A stretch of DNA of 64,000 bases from Boesenbergia rotunda (GCA_024364735.1 JAGFNQ010001188.1:1-64000); one strand, 5' to 3'. Shown: positions 11,105 to 23,494, counted from the stretch's first letter. The notes: generated from the letters alone by a model not told the origin. Translations and numbers: made by a program.

Positions 11105-11119
11105 TAGATCACTTTTCTA

Positions 11120-11799
11120 TTAAGAAAACTATAAACATGTAAATATCAATATCTAAGGGAACTTTAGACTTGCAATTGCACCTCAAGTACTATAAATGTT
11201 AGATCAGATAATAAACGAATATGAGATAACTGATCCGATTTTATAAAAAAAATTTATTGATCATTAAGATGGATAGCGCTAATGATGAACAATCTAGAAA
11301 CATAATGTCCTTGGATTCGTACATCAAGCACTACAAAGAACTACTAGCATATTGCACAAATTTTACATCGAAGTAAAGAGATTGACGGGTTGGGTATTGT
11401 AAAACAAAAGTAATTATGAGTACGTTAATGGTACAATGAAATGGTCATTGAAACGATAAGATGTTATTGAGGCCCAAAACGGAACCCAAGAGGACTGATT
11501 GATTGATCCATATAAATGCATTTACAAGAGCTTCCTCTCCATTTGCGGTATGGTATATGGGAGAGAGCGAAAAGGAGGAAAAGATGATGATCATGTACTT
11601 GGAGAGATTTTGGTGGTTTAGAAAAAGTAAGGCAAAAAAGAAAAAGTTAATTACATGTTATAAACTAAACTGATAAAATAGAAACACGAGGAAGCAACTG
11701 TAAAATAAATTAATATGTATTAATTGAATTTATTTTTTTTATTGATGGAATTAATTGATTTGACTATTAAAATTAAATTAATAAAAATCCGATTAGGAA
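11120..11799. other. No gene recognised
   Basis: A/T-rich sequence with no supported frame, no recognisable repeat end and no RNA gene. Confidence 0.5.
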
Positions 11800-11808
11800 T
11801 TAAATTAA

Positions 11809-12175
11809 CGGTAAATTTGCTTTAAAACCCTAATGGCAAGTTAAACTCTGTATTCAGTCCCCATTTGAGTTTTTCTTTGTGTTAACTCCCTAATTGATTG
11901 AGTATAAAAGAGTAAAAATTGAGTATACATCAGTAAAAAATGAGTATAAAAGAGTGAAAAATGAGTATAAAAGAGTAAAAATTGAGTATGCAGTTCTTGA
12001 TATGGTGGATGCAACCTTACATACTCATTTTTCTAACTTTTATACTCTACTTTCTTCAAATAATATTCACAAAGCTGTCTTGTCAATCCCATCAGGGACT
12101 GCATTCAAATAAAAGTTTGGGTAGGGATTGCATGCAAATGTGAGTTTGGAAGTGGGGAATTTAAGAAATTTACCC
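11809..12175. mobile_element. MULE-type MITE, 367 bp, with 9-bp target duplication
   Basis: Termini CGGTAAATTT and AAATTTACCC are inverted repeats with one mismatch and are flanked by TTAAATTAA at 11800-11808 and 12176-12184. A 9-bp duplication is characteristic of Mutator-like transposases. The duplication is A/T only in an A/T-rich setting, so chance is not excluded. It carries no transposase and so would be non-autonomous. Confidence 0.6.
11899..11988 (+). repeat. About four tandem 20-22-bp units inside the MITE
   Basis: The core GAGTATAAAAGAGTAAAAAT recurs with small changes. An inverted echo (CTTTTATACTC type) follows near 12035-12050. Confidence 0.8.
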
Positions 12176-13187
12176 TTAAATTAATCAATTTTTTAAAAAA
12201 ATAAAAATGTATTAAAACTTTTAAATAAAAATTTAATCTGTTTAATAAAAAAAATTTAAAACGTAATATTTTATATATTTTTTTGTTATTTAATAAAAAA
12301 ACAATTAATCGATTTTTAAAATTTAAAATCAAAACTAAACCAATTTAATTGAAATAAACCATTTTTTTTAAAAATAACTTTCAAATAAATTGAACAACTG
12401 AATTTCTTTCGATTGTTTATTTATCGAAATTTTGCTCAACTCTAAAAAGTAAAACGGCAATTTACCAAATGACGTATCTAAATATCGAAAATTATCAAAG
12501 GGCATATCATGATTTTTATTTTACCAAAAGGCGCAGGTCTTTATGTGAACTTCCTCTTATACCCCTCTTTCTAACTGTTGTCTTTCTCTTTCTCTCTCAG
12601 TAACAAATTTCGAAACATCTGCACGAGCTTTTTTAGACTTTTATTTTAAAATAATATATTATGAAATCGGCGCAAAAAACGTAAGATAAAAATTAAAAAA
12701 ATATTTCAGTTAAAAATAGCTCATCCAACCTGATTTAAAAATATAAATAAATAATTTTTATATTTGATAAATAAAAATTAATATATTAAATAATATTTAA
12801 TAAATATATTAATATATTAAAAAATTTCAAAAAAATGTATGCAAAAATAAAAAAAAGCATAAAAAAAATTAAAAAAAACAAAACGTATGCAGAAAGCCAA
12901 AAAAAAAAACATAAAGAAATTTTAAAAAAAATGTATGCGGGCCTGAAATAAAAATATTTCTAGAGTGGGTCAGAAATAAAAATATTTCAGGGCCAGAGTG
13001 GGCCTGAAATTTTTATTTCAGGTCCACGTTGGGCCTGAAATCTTTTGATTAAGGCCCGACGTGGACTCAAATTTTTTTTTCTAATTTAAAAATATATTAA
13101 TATAAAAAAAACCTATCAAAACACTTAATTTCAAATTAAAACGCAGGGTCTGAAGTCATGCTAGGAGGGCCTGAACATAGATGTGAT

Positions 13188-15114
13188 GTCCATTAGTGGA
13201 TTTTGGTCAAAACCCACTGATATTTCAAACTACTCATATTTGATTGGTGATATCTAATATATAGGTGTTTAGACACCTAAAACATTATCTCCTACCTCTA
13301 ACCTCTCTATTCATATGGAGTTTTCAGAAATCCAGATATGGGAGGTCCATCAGTGAGTTTTGGTCAAAATTCACTGATATTTCTAGACTACTCCTATTTG
13401 ATTGGTGATATCTAATATATAGATGTTTGGACACCTAAAACATCATCTTCTACCTCTACCCTCTCTATTCATATGGAGTTTTCAGAAATCCAGATATGGG
13501 AGGTCCATCAGTGGGTTTTGGTCAAAACTCACTGATATTTCTAAATTACTCCTATTTGATTGGTGATATCTAATATATAGATGTTTGGACACCTAAAACA
13601 TTATCTCCTACCTCTACCCTCTCTATTCATATGGAGTTTTCAGAAATCTAGATATGGGAGGTCCATCAGTGGGTTTTGGTCAAAACTCACTGATATTTTT
13701 AAACTACTCCTATTTGATTGGTGATATCTAATATATAGATGTTTGGACACCTAAAACATCATCTCCTACCTCTACCCTCTCTATTCATATGGAGTTTTCA
13801 GAAATCCAGATATAGGAGGTCCATCAGTGGGTTTTGGTCAAAACTCACTGATATTTCTAAATTACTCCTATTTGATTGGTGATATCTAATATATAGATGT
13901 TTGGACACCTAAAACATCATCTCCTATCTCTACCATCTCTATTCATATGGAGTTTTCAGAAATCCAGATATGGGAGGTCCATCAGTGGGTTTTGGTCAAA
14001 ACCCACTGATATTTCTAAACTACTCTTATTTGATTGGTGATATCTAATATATAGATGTTTGGACACCTAAAACTTCATCTCCTACCTCTACCCTCTCTAT
14101 TCATATGGAGTTTTCAGAAATCCAGATATGGGAGGTCCATCAGTGGGTTTTGGTCAAAACCCACTGATATTTCTAAACTACTCCTATTTAATTGGTGATA
14201 TCTAATATATAGATGTTTGGACACCTAAAACATCATCTCCTACCTCTAACCTCTCTATTCATATGGAGTTTTTAGAAATCCATATATGGGAGGTTCATCA
14301 GTGGATTTTGGTCAAAACTCACTGATATTTCTAAATTACTTCTATTTGATTGGTGATATCTAATATATAGATGTTTGGACACCTAAAACATCATCTCCTA
14401 TCTCTACCATCTCTATTCATATGGAGTTTTCAGAAATCCAGATATGGGAGGTCCATCAGTGGGTTTTGGTCAAAACCCACTGATATTTCTAAACTACTCT
14501 TATTTGATTGGTGATATCTAATATGTAGATGTTTGGACACCTAAAACTTCATCTCCTACCTCTACCCTCTCTATTCATATGGAGTTTTCAGAAATCCAGA
14601 TATGGGAGGTCCATCAGTGGGTTTTGGTCAAAACCCACTGATATTTCTAAACTACTCCTATTTAATTGGTGATATCTAATATATAGATGTTTGGACACCT
14701 AAAACATCATCTCCTACCTCTAACCTCTCTATTCATATGGAGTTTTTAGAAATCCATATATGGGAGGTTCATCAGTGGATTTTGGTCAAAACTCACTGAT
14801 ATTTCTAAATTACTTCTATTTGATTGGTGATATCTAATATATAGATGTTTGGACACCTAAAACATCATCTCCTACCTCTACCCTCTCTATTCATATGGAG
14901 TTTTCAAAAATTCAGATATGGGAGGTTCATCAATGTGTTTTGGTCAAAACTCACTGATATTTCTTAACTACTCCTATTTGATTGGTGATATCTAATATAT
15001 AGATGTTTGGACACCTAAAACATCATCTCCTACCTCTACCCTCTCTATTCATATGGAGTTTTCAGAAATCCAGATATGGGAGGTCCATCAGTGGGTTTTG
15101 GTCAAAACTCACTG
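13188..15114 (+). repeat. Forward array of about twelve 158-bp units
   Basis: GTCCATCAGTGGGTTTTGG recurs every 157-158 bp, with each unit ending in the CCAGATATGGGAG region. Shared variants (ATCTCTACCATCTC near 13926 and 14401; CATATATGGGAGGTTCAT near 14281 and 14756) repeat 475 bp apart, indicating a later duplication of a three-unit block. Each unit contains a near-perfect stem-loop at its start: arms TCAGTGGGTTTTG and CAAAACCCACTGA with a two-base gap. Confidence 0.95.
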
Positions 15115-15748
15115 ATGGACCTACCATATCTGGATTTCTGAAACTCCATATGAATAGAGAGGGTGAGGTAGGAGATGATGTTTTAGGTGTCCAAACATCT
15201 ATATATTAGATATCACCAATCAAATAGGAGTAGTTTAGAAATATCAGTGAGTTTTGACCAAAACACACTGATGGACCTCTCATATCTGGATTTCTGAAAA
15301 CTCCATATAAATAGAGAGGGTAGAGGTAGGAGATGTTGTTTTAGATGTCCAAACATCTATATATTAAATATCACCAATCAAATAGGAGTAATTTAGAAAT
15401 ATCAGTGAGTTTTGACCAAAACCCACTGATGGACCTCCCATATCTGGATTTCTGAAAACTCCATATGAATAGAGAGGTTAGAGGTAGGAGATGATGTTTT
15501 AGGTGTCCAAACATCTATATATTAGATATCACCAATCAAATAGGAGTAGTTTAGAAATATCAGTGGGTTTTGACCAAAACCCACTGATGAACCTCCCATA
15601 TCTGGATTTCTGAAAACTCCATATGAATAGAGAGGGTAGAGGTAGGAGATGATGTTTTAGGTGTCCAAACATCTATATATTAGATATCACCAATCAAATA
15701 GGAGTAATTTAGAAATATCAGTGGGTTTTGACCAAAACCCACTGATGG
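15115..15748 (-). repeat. Four inverted 158-bp units
   Basis: The array flips orientation at 15084-15120, precisely within the unit's stem-loop (GTGGGTTTTGG followed by ACTCACTGATGGACC). Four copies then run on the minus strand to the start of the right arm. Confidence 0.93.
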
Positions 15749-16386
15749 ACATCACATCTATGTTCAGGCCCTCCTAACATGACTTCAGACCCTGCGTTTT
15801 AATTTGAAATTAAGTGTTTTGATAGGTTTTTTTATATATTAATATATTTTTAAAATAGAAAAAAATTTGAGTCCATGTCGGGCATGAATCAAAATATTTC
15901 AGGTCCATGCATACGTTTTTTTTTTTTGAAATTTTTTTACGTTTTTTTTGGTTTTGTTTTTTGAAATTTTTTATGCTTTTTTTTATTTCTACATTCGTTT
16001 TTTTTGAATTTTTTTTATATTAATATATTTATTAAATATTATTTAATATATTAATTTTTATTAATTAAATATAAAAATTATTTATTTATAATTTTAAATC
16101 ATGTTGGATGAGCTATTTTTAACTGAAATATTTTTTTAATTTTTACCTTACGGTTTTAGCGCCGATTTCATAATATCTTATTTTAAAATAAAAGTCTGAA
16201 AAAACATGTACAGATGTCTCTAAATTTATTACTGAGAGAGAAAGAGAAAGACAACAATTAGAACGAGGGGTATAAGAGGAAGTTCACATAAAGGCCTACG
16301 TCCTTTGGTAAAATAGAAATCATGATATGCCCTTTGATAATTTTTGATATTTAGATACGCCCTTTGATAAATTGCCGAAAGTAAAA

Positions 16387-16896
16387 ACTCATTAATTACA
16401 TCAGTAATAAATTTGGTAGAGCAGCCATGCGAAAGGAATATTGAAAATAGAAGTGCTTGTTGAAATTAGTGCTTCTAATCTTGAGCAAATTAATACTATC
16501 TTAGTAATGAGTGATCATTCGTTTGTATTTATTTTTCTTCTAAATGAATTGATCAAACTTAAGTTTAATTAACCAAAACTTCTATATGAATTTTGCCGGA
16601 AGAGATTAGCCAGCAAAAACCCAAGTTTCTAATTTATAACTTAACGTAATTCTATGAAAAACAAGCCGCCGTACTAGTTGTCACTATATGATCAATAGGC
16701 TCACCAAGTCAGGTCCCTGGAGAATTTATGAGCAATAACTTGAGTAGATGTGATGGTTCTCCGTCTCTTCATTCTTTGCTGACAGCACTGTAGATAACTT
16801 GAATGAATGCCACCAACTTAGTGGTCCATCCCAACACCACAACACCCACAAAATATTATTCTTTCAGTTTCAAACATACCTCTATATATCCATAGA

Positions 16897-16899
<3 letters not shown>
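16387..16899. other. No gene recognised
   Basis: About 510 bp of A/T-rich unique-looking sequence with no supported frame or repeat. Confidence 0.5.
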
Positions 16900-16952
<53 letters not shown>

Positions 16953-16999
16953 AATATAAAGATTAATAAAGATATATCTTTCAGTTTAAACAATATTTT

Positions 17000-17089
<90 letters not shown>

Positions 17090-17126
17090 CTCATAGATAT
17101 CCATAAAAAAAAAAAAAAAAAAAAAA
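16900..17126. repeat. Opposed homopolymer tracts: A(51), T(88), A(22)
   Basis: A run of 51 A (16900-16950), a 51-bp linker, a run of 88 T (17002-17089), then 22 A (17105-17126). Related short words (ATAGATATCCAT and TCCATAGATAT) sit beside the tracts. Could be tails of opposed retroposons or a slippage/assembly product. Frames through it encode only poly-Lys/poly-Phe and are not genes. Confidence 0.9.
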
Positions 17127-17139
17127 TATATATAATTTT

Positions 17140-17367
17140 AGTCATGGATTATGATACAAGTGGTAGATCGACTAATCGCTATCTCAAAATTCAATCTTTA
17201 GTTGTAATATATTTTATAAGATTTTTTTTTTCAAATAGGATGCGAATTCTAGGACGCTGGACTTTTAGACCGTTCATCATAAATACTTTTCGATTTATCT
17301 TGATGATCAATAGAAAAATTTATAGGACCCGATCGATCATCTCAGATTCATCTGTTACCTGTCCAAC
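17140..17367 (+). mobile_element. Diverged second copy of the SINE
   Basis: It shares the body of the copy at 10861: GATGCGAATTCTAGGACGCTGG near 17239, then the GACCGTTCATC, TTTTCGATTTA and ATCATCTCAG segments in order. The B box is decayed. An 18-bp A/T duplication with one mismatch flanks it (17122-17139 and 17368-17385). The T tail is lost. More diverged, hence older, than the first copy. Confidence 0.72.
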
Positions 17368-17591
17368 AAAAATATATATAGTTTTGTGGTCCGATCCATT
17401 TTATTCTCGCAATTCAATTCATTAGACAAATCCAATTCCTCTTCCACTGCTTCTGTCAAATGATTCATGTGAGCCCCCTCCCTAATTAATCTTCTGCATG
17501 CATGCTTCTATTAAATGATCTTTAACTGTTACATGGAGTTTAATTCCATTCTGCGTGCTTAACTTGAAATTAATGCAAATAGCTACAGTTT

Positions 17592-18330
17592 CAGGACATC
17601 TTCAATGGTTAAATTTTTAAAACATATTTTTTTATAATTCTTAATATATCACATAGATGCCATCTCTTATGTTTAAAGCTATCAATAAACTTTTTTTATA
17701 ATTTTAAATATGTCACATCACAAATATTAATTTCCATTTAATAGCTCTATATAATTTTCATTTAATATTTTAAATAATTATAATATTTCATTTAATTTAT
17801 TTATATTTTTTAATTAATATAGTATTTAACTTATAATTTTTATTTAATTAAATTTATAATTTTCATATAATATTTTAAATAATTATGATCTTTACTTTAA
17901 TTTATTTATTTTTTTAATTAATAAATAAATTAACATAATTTTTAATTTAATTTAATTTATAATTTTCATTTAATATTTAATTAACTTATAAATTTTAATT
18001 TAATTATAGGCATTTATATATTTTTAATTTATCAAATATAATTATTTTCAAATAAATATAACTTTAATCATTACTATTTATTAATGAAATAAAATATTAT
18101 AATTAATTACTTTGAATTCACTTTTTAATTGTTTTGAAAGGTCTAAACTATAATATTATTACATCATTTATTATTGACTTCACCTTCAAGAAAAATAATA
18201 GATTTGAAAATACAAACATGCTCTTGAACTAAATATCTCAAATCTCACACCCATAATAATTTTGAGTTTTTTTTAAATTTTTTTATTTCACAAATCTCTT
18301 TAAAAAATTTACATTGGAAATGCCCTTGGC
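17592..18330. mobile_element. Probable A/T-rich MITE
   Basis: The left end GGACATCTTCAATGGTTAAA and the right end, read on the minus strand, GGGCATTTCCAATGTAAAT are inverted repeats typical of 'gggcatctccaatg' MITEs. The interior is very A/T-rich and partly self-similar (AATTTATAATTTTCATTTAAT words). I could not identify a clean target duplication, so class and exact ends are uncertain. Confidence 0.5.
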
Positions 18331-18339
18331 TCCAACGTA

Positions 18340-19080
18340 ACTACATCAATATTGTTCCGGAAGTAGTCGACGATGATGCATCGTCACCGAGGGTCTGCCC
18401 ACGTGAAAGTCGCTGTAGTGGGGGAGGAACTCCGTGCTTTGCGAGGTTAACACGAGTGTTAGAGGACACGCCGGAAGGGGTCCGGCGGAGTCCACTCCGA
18501 CGCTCAAGTCAGTATATCGATGGAGAGCAAAAGCAGCAGGAAAGGAAAAATGTACGTAAGGATAAGAGAGAGTAAACCCTTTACCGGAGGGGCTGACCTA
18601 CCTTTTATACTGATGGAGGTGGACTTGGCGTCCCCCTCGTTCGGTGTCACGTCTCCGCGATTGGAGCCACGTTGCCCCCCTCTTTCGGCGGTTACTGGAT
18701 AGCTTTTGAAACGGTCTGCGCCGTTATTATGCTTTGAGCCGTTACGATCTGTAAGGGGGTCGTGATGACTCCTTATAACGGGGATGCTTATCCGTAAACA
18801 AGGAGGGGGGGCGGTCAATACTTGAGTCGGTCGTTACTGGGGCTCCACCCCCGAGGTGATCTCAGGGTCTTTTGGCCTGGGTGAGAGCGAGTGCTGCAGA
18901 TCCCAAGGTGCTCTTGGGGCCCAACCCCTAGGGGTGATCCCAGGGCGTCTTCTAGCTGACCCTCCCGGGCGCGTCCCCCTGAATAGGGGGGTCCCAAGGC
19001 TCGGGTCGCTTCGATTCGATGTGCTGCGCCACGCAGCTTCATTCCCCGTGCTTGCCTCGGGTTATTTAACCCTATCAAAT
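18340..19080. mobile_element. GC-rich retroelement LTR-like fragment
   Basis: It contains CTCCGACGCTCAAGTCAGTA near 18495 and GGGGGAGGAACTCCGTGCTT near 18420, word groups I associate with gypsy-type LTRs of plants. Termini and target duplication are not resolved. Frames on both strands across it are composition artefacts. Confidence 0.4.
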
Positions 19081-20470
19081 ACTATTGACTATAGTTCCAT
19101 GATTGCTTAGAAAAATAATTAAAAATGATTAATGAGGTTTTTCCAATCCGTGGTTACTGAGCTCCCCTTCCAGCCCGTTGGTGAGATTCGCTAGCTACTT
19201 TGGCTGCAAGACAATTTCATTGGCATGTCTCTCCTAACAATCAGAGGTTCATGATCGCTGAGATGCTGTATAATGTTTGTAACATATTTGTTTCAAGACC
19301 CATATGTACTACTTCCTGATATATCTGTTGGATATTATGTGAATGGAAAGGAAGATGTGGAGGGAAAAAAATGATGAACCAGACAGCAGACAAATTGAGG
19401 AAAGAAGCTCCTTAATGAGTGGGATGTTAGTCCCACATTAGGAGTTTCTAGTGAATGAAAAGGGAGGTGGAGAATAAAGAAACTCCATTGTAAGTGGGGT
19501 TTTAGTCGCACATTGGGAGTTATAAGACATAATTGTTGGTTTATATTGTTTCACAAACATGTTAGTTGTGAACAAATGCAAGTGGAGAGACTCTATCTCA
19601 TGCGTGGGTGCGCAGGGGGTGCAAATCCAGGGCCTGGATTTGTACTGAACCAAGTGAACTCGTGTGCATGCACAACTTGCGCGCTTTGAATGTCCGACAG
19701 GTCGGGACAAAATTTATCCAAGCAGATGAACCAACACTATTGATTAATGCAAAATGTAACCCCCAGACGTTTGGATCTGGTCGGTTGTTGGCACTATTCA
19801 ACGCTCGGGAATTTTGCTCGGGAGACTGCAGTTTGCATAAAAGACAGCTCGGGACACTCAACGGTTAAGTTGAAATTATTTTTTATAATTTTAATTTATT
19901 GTAAACTTTCCGAAAAGAAATATATCCACCAATAATATCTTGGTAGGATATCATGTATACAAAGAAATTATTAATTGACAAATTAATATGCAAAAATAAT
20001 GTTATTAGCCAACGCCAATTCTTATTATCTAATCCTCTCGAGAGATGGCATCAAGAGGAGGCTACACAAATGGTCTCTCTTTGCCCCCACATACTAATAG
20101 AGTTGGTACTCAGGTGACGAGTTTCCAATGGATCTTAGGTTTTGGATTAATCACGACGGTAGCATTGGAGCTATCTCGTGCAAGCCACTCCCTCACCTTG
20201 GAGGCCACTCGGCGAGTTATTCCTTCCTCTCATATCTATCATTATATTCTTCCTTTTTTTTCCTTGTTTTTTTCACGTTGCCTTCATCTACCTCATCGCT
20301 TTCGAAATTAGTGTTCCTAGTCACGACTAGTTTCGTGAGCAAAAACTCTCTCCAAAAGGCTTATTGTGTATTCTTGGTATTGCATAATTGGAGCCGTTAT
20401 TTTGCACTTTAATTTATCATATTGTAAGATAAATATGGTAGTTCTTAGTGGTTGATTTAGAGGTTGTAAT
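19081..20470. other. No gene recognised; short direct repeat
   Basis: A motif of the form AGTCCCACATTAGGAGTTT occurs at about 19430 and again at about 19506 (TAGTCGCACATTGGGAGTT). Each is followed by small inverted words. Otherwise no supported feature. Confidence 0.45.
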
Positions 20471-21026
20471 TGTTGGTGTAATTGACCTCTGTCAAGGTTG
20501 ACCAGTTCAATTTGACTCGAGTTTGAGTTTTAATATTTGATCAATATGTTAATTGATTGAGTGACCTTAAATAAGAAGTCCAAGTGGATATGTATGAAGT
20601 TTCATAATTTTTTAAAAATTATAGAATTATTTATACTTTCAAAACTAGCACTGAAGATTCAAGAAACAATCAATTGTTTCAGAACTGCCAATCAATTGTT
20701 TGATTATTAGTCCACCATTAAAGACTAAAAGTCGAGCGATAGTTAAGATTTTGATTGAAATAGGGTTATTTAAATCGTCTATGCTTATTCCTAGATATTT
20801 AATTAGCTATCTCTAACCATCTCATAGTCTTGAATAATAAACATTCAAAGAAAAAAAATAGTGAAAATGAAAAGGGGTATTAAAAGGAAGGAAAATAAAG
20901 AATTGAGAGAAAGGTTAAGATTCGAGGTTGAACATTTAATCTCATAATAACGTTTTTAGAACATTCTAAAGGTTTATATGTCGGTAATCATACGGTCGGT
21001 AAGAGGGAGGGTAAATTGCCCCTACA
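20471..21026 (+). mobile_element. Possible copia LTR fragment
   Basis: It begins TGTTGGTGTAATTGACC and ends GCCCCTACA, matching the TGTTGGTG...CCTACA termini of the 6665-8126 LTR. Flanking 5-mers do not match and no internal region follows, so it is a fragment or an old solo LTR. Confidence 0.45.
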
Positions 21027-21059
21027 AAAAAAATTTATCTCTTGTTCTTGCTCAACAAA

Positions 21060-22258
21060 GATGAAAGTTAGTTCTCAATAAAAATAATAACATCAAAATG
21101 AAATAACACAAAAAAAAGAGACCAGACAATTGCTTGATTTGCAACCAGGAAGAATGCTAATCTAAGGCAAAATATAGCTCGATTCTCCTGAATAACTCCT
21201 TCGGGTGGAGAAGTCTCTTACACAATGAAAATCTTAGAAAACAATGAAAAACTAAAACGAAATTCGAGTACAATGCAATGGATGATATGGAACTGAGTTC
21301 TAGGAGCCTATTTATAGCCCCGGTCAACTTTATCTGAATTCTGACATGGCACAACAGGGGTGCCCGAGTGCTTGGGGGTGCCTGACACGTGGCCTGGAAG
21401 CTATCCACTTCGTAACGTTCGCAAACGGCTAATTTGTTGATAAAAATGACTTCTCGGGCGCATGTATGCACTAGGGCATCCGAGTGCATAGGGGCGCCCT
21501 CATTCTCGTGTGCCCTAAAGCTTACGGGCGAACAACAAGGGTGCCGGAGTGACTTTGGTCAACTCCATTCAGACCAGTCTCCAGCGAGTGTTCTTGAGTG
21601 ATTTTCGAGCCTTCCAGAGTCAGGCTCACTCGAACCCTTCTCCGGCCTTCTCCTCGAGCATACTTCCCTCCGGTTTCTCATCCCTCGGACGTCATGCATA
21701 TCCTTCTCACTCCACCAACGTACTTTTCCGCAGAACTCCGTGTCCCTCGGATGCACCGAACCCGCCAGCTTCCTTCCCGTGTCATCCTTCTCAACCGCTG
21801 CATCTTCCGCTCGACTTCCTGCGCTCCTAAGCTATTGCACACTTAGACACAAGGATTAAACACAACAGGATCTAACTTGACTTAGTTGTCCACATCAAAA
21901 CCTACCTGGGGTACCTTGGGGTACTTACAATCTCACCCTTTTTGTGAGCCTTCCAGAGTCAGGCTCACCCGAACCCTCCTCGGCCTTCTTCTCTAGCATA
22001 CTTCCCTCCGGTTTCTTATCCCTCGGACGCCGTGTGTATCATTCTCGCTCCACCAACGTACACTTCCGCAGAACTCCGCGTCCCTCGGATGCACTGAGCC
22101 CGCCAGCTTCCTTCCTATGCTATCCTTCTCAACTGCTGCATCTTCCGCTTGACTTCCTGCGCTCCTAAGCTCTTGCACACATAGACACAAGGATCAAACA
22201 CAACAGGATCTAACTTGACTTGGTTGTCCACATCAAAACCTACCTAGGGTACTTATAA
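21060..22258 (-). mobile_element. Minus-strand copia LTR (element D) with internal duplication
   Basis: Its right edge abuts a reverse-complement polypurine tract (ATCTCCCCCATTTTGATG at 22259), so this is a 3' LTR read on the minus strand. A reverse TATA (CCTATTTATAGCC) is near 21308. The segment 21606-21950 is repeated at 21951-22258, both ending ..GTACTTA.A before ATCTC; the internal copy even carries a mutated polypurine tract (ATCTCACCCTTTTTGTGAG). The left end is not resolved. Confidence 0.65.
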
Positions 22259-23480
22259 TCTCCCCCATTTTGATGTGCATTAACCCAAGTTATGTTAGGA
22301 TAAACGAACAAAAAAATGAGAATAAAAATGTGACAATGTAAGCACATAAAAATATTTTGAAATCAACCCTTCTCCCTTAACTTAATCTTATTTCTCCCCT
22401 TTTGATCACATCAAAACTAAAAACATATTAAGGGAAATATTAAACTAATCATGATGACATATAAAAATTTATGAAAAATTATTCTTATATCCAAAATTTT
22501 CAAAATTTTTTGAGTATATATATAACATAATAGTTAGTTTCTAGAAAATCCAATTTATCAAAATTTAGTCGAAATTTATTTTTAAAATTTAAAGTTTAAT
22601 TTTTGAAAAATAATTTTTGATAATTTAATTTTACTCTAAAAATTACTCAAATTTTTATCCAAGTTAAAATTTTGGCTATCTCATCCCTAGAAAAATTTTC
22701 AAAGTGAAATAAATTTTTTGACTATGAAAATAATTTTAACATCCGAGTTGATAAATTTAAAATAGATAATTTTAAAAATTTGATTTCAACTTCAAATAAA
22801 TTTGAAAATTTTTCATAATGTTTAAAACGTAATCCACAGGATATGAAAAGTCGAATTTGATGAAATTAATTTTTAAAGTCTTTTTAAAATTAAAAACTAT
22901 ATTTTTGAATGAAAAATCATAATAAATTTGTTTAATTGTAAATAATTTCGAAAAAAATTATAGGTAGTACACAACAGACTCTATCATTTAAAAATATTAA
23001 ACTAATTCTTCTACAATAGTTAGCTTTAAAAAAAATTTAATAAGATTTCAAATAATGCATTAATAAAAAATAAGTAATAACCAATATATAACAATTCAAT
23101 ACAAATTTTGAGACCCAATATAAGTTCTTTCCAACAGAATTAATCAAAAACTTAGGTGGAATATAAATTTTGGGAATCATTACAATTTGACACCTGTGAT
23201 ATCTAAAACACCAATTAGTCATTCAGTATATCTAATTTTATTATTAGGAAATCTTGAGCATACATGACTTTTTAACACTTTATTTTTTTTCCTTTAGCTT
23301 TTCATTTTCATGTTTCAATTTGTCATTCATTTCTAAAGCATAAGCTAATTTCTTTTTCAAATCTGTATTTTTTGTTTTTAATTTACACAAGGATTTTGTC
23401 ATTTTCTTAATTCTGGAATATAACTGATCAGGAGGTAGAAGACATACCTCACTTACAGCCGAGATGGAATTTGACAAACC
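22259..23480 (-). mobile_element. Internal 3' region of element D, truncated
   Basis: A/T-rich, non-coding except for the small coiled-coil frame at 23280-23477. Truncated on the right by the LTR-like repeat starting near 23495. No RT or integrase motif survives. Confidence 0.5.
23280..23477 (-). pseudogene. Gag-like coiled-coil fragment
   Basis: A 65-codon minus-strand frame rich in Lys, Leu, Asn and Glu with heptad spacing (..LKTKNTDLKKKLAYAL.., ..KLKHENEKLKEKK). This resembles the coiled-coil tail seen in copia Gag proteins such as 37220-38623. It lies inside element D on the same strand as D. No zinc knuckle or capsid part is present. The start Met is probably internal. Confidence 0.4.
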
Positions 23481-23494
23481 ATCGGGATGGTAGT

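Larger units (their letters stand above)
12455..16377. mobile_element. Mutator-like foldback element with long inverted arms and internal tandem array
   Basis: The 3.9-kb unit is flanked by the identical 9-mer AAAGTAAAA at 12446-12454 and 16378-16386, the duplication size typical of Mutator-like elements. The termini are CGGCAATTTA and TAAATTGCCG. The arms (12455-13187, 733 bp; 15748-16377, 630 bp) are inverted copies over most of their length, sharing for example the ATCATGATTTTTATTTTACC region and the AGAGGAAGTTCACATAAAG region. The right arm has lost part of the GGGCCTGAAAT-rich stretch at 12940-13080. No transposase frame exists, so it is non-autonomous. The centre is entirely the 158-bp array annotated separately. 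Confidence 0.88.

Noticed and set aside
16856..17104. 82-codon minus-strand frame
   Set aside because: Poly-Lys and poly-Phe from A/T homopolymers.
18504..19110. Opposed 84-104-codon frames
   Set aside because: GC-rich LTR-like fragment; no motif and both strands open.
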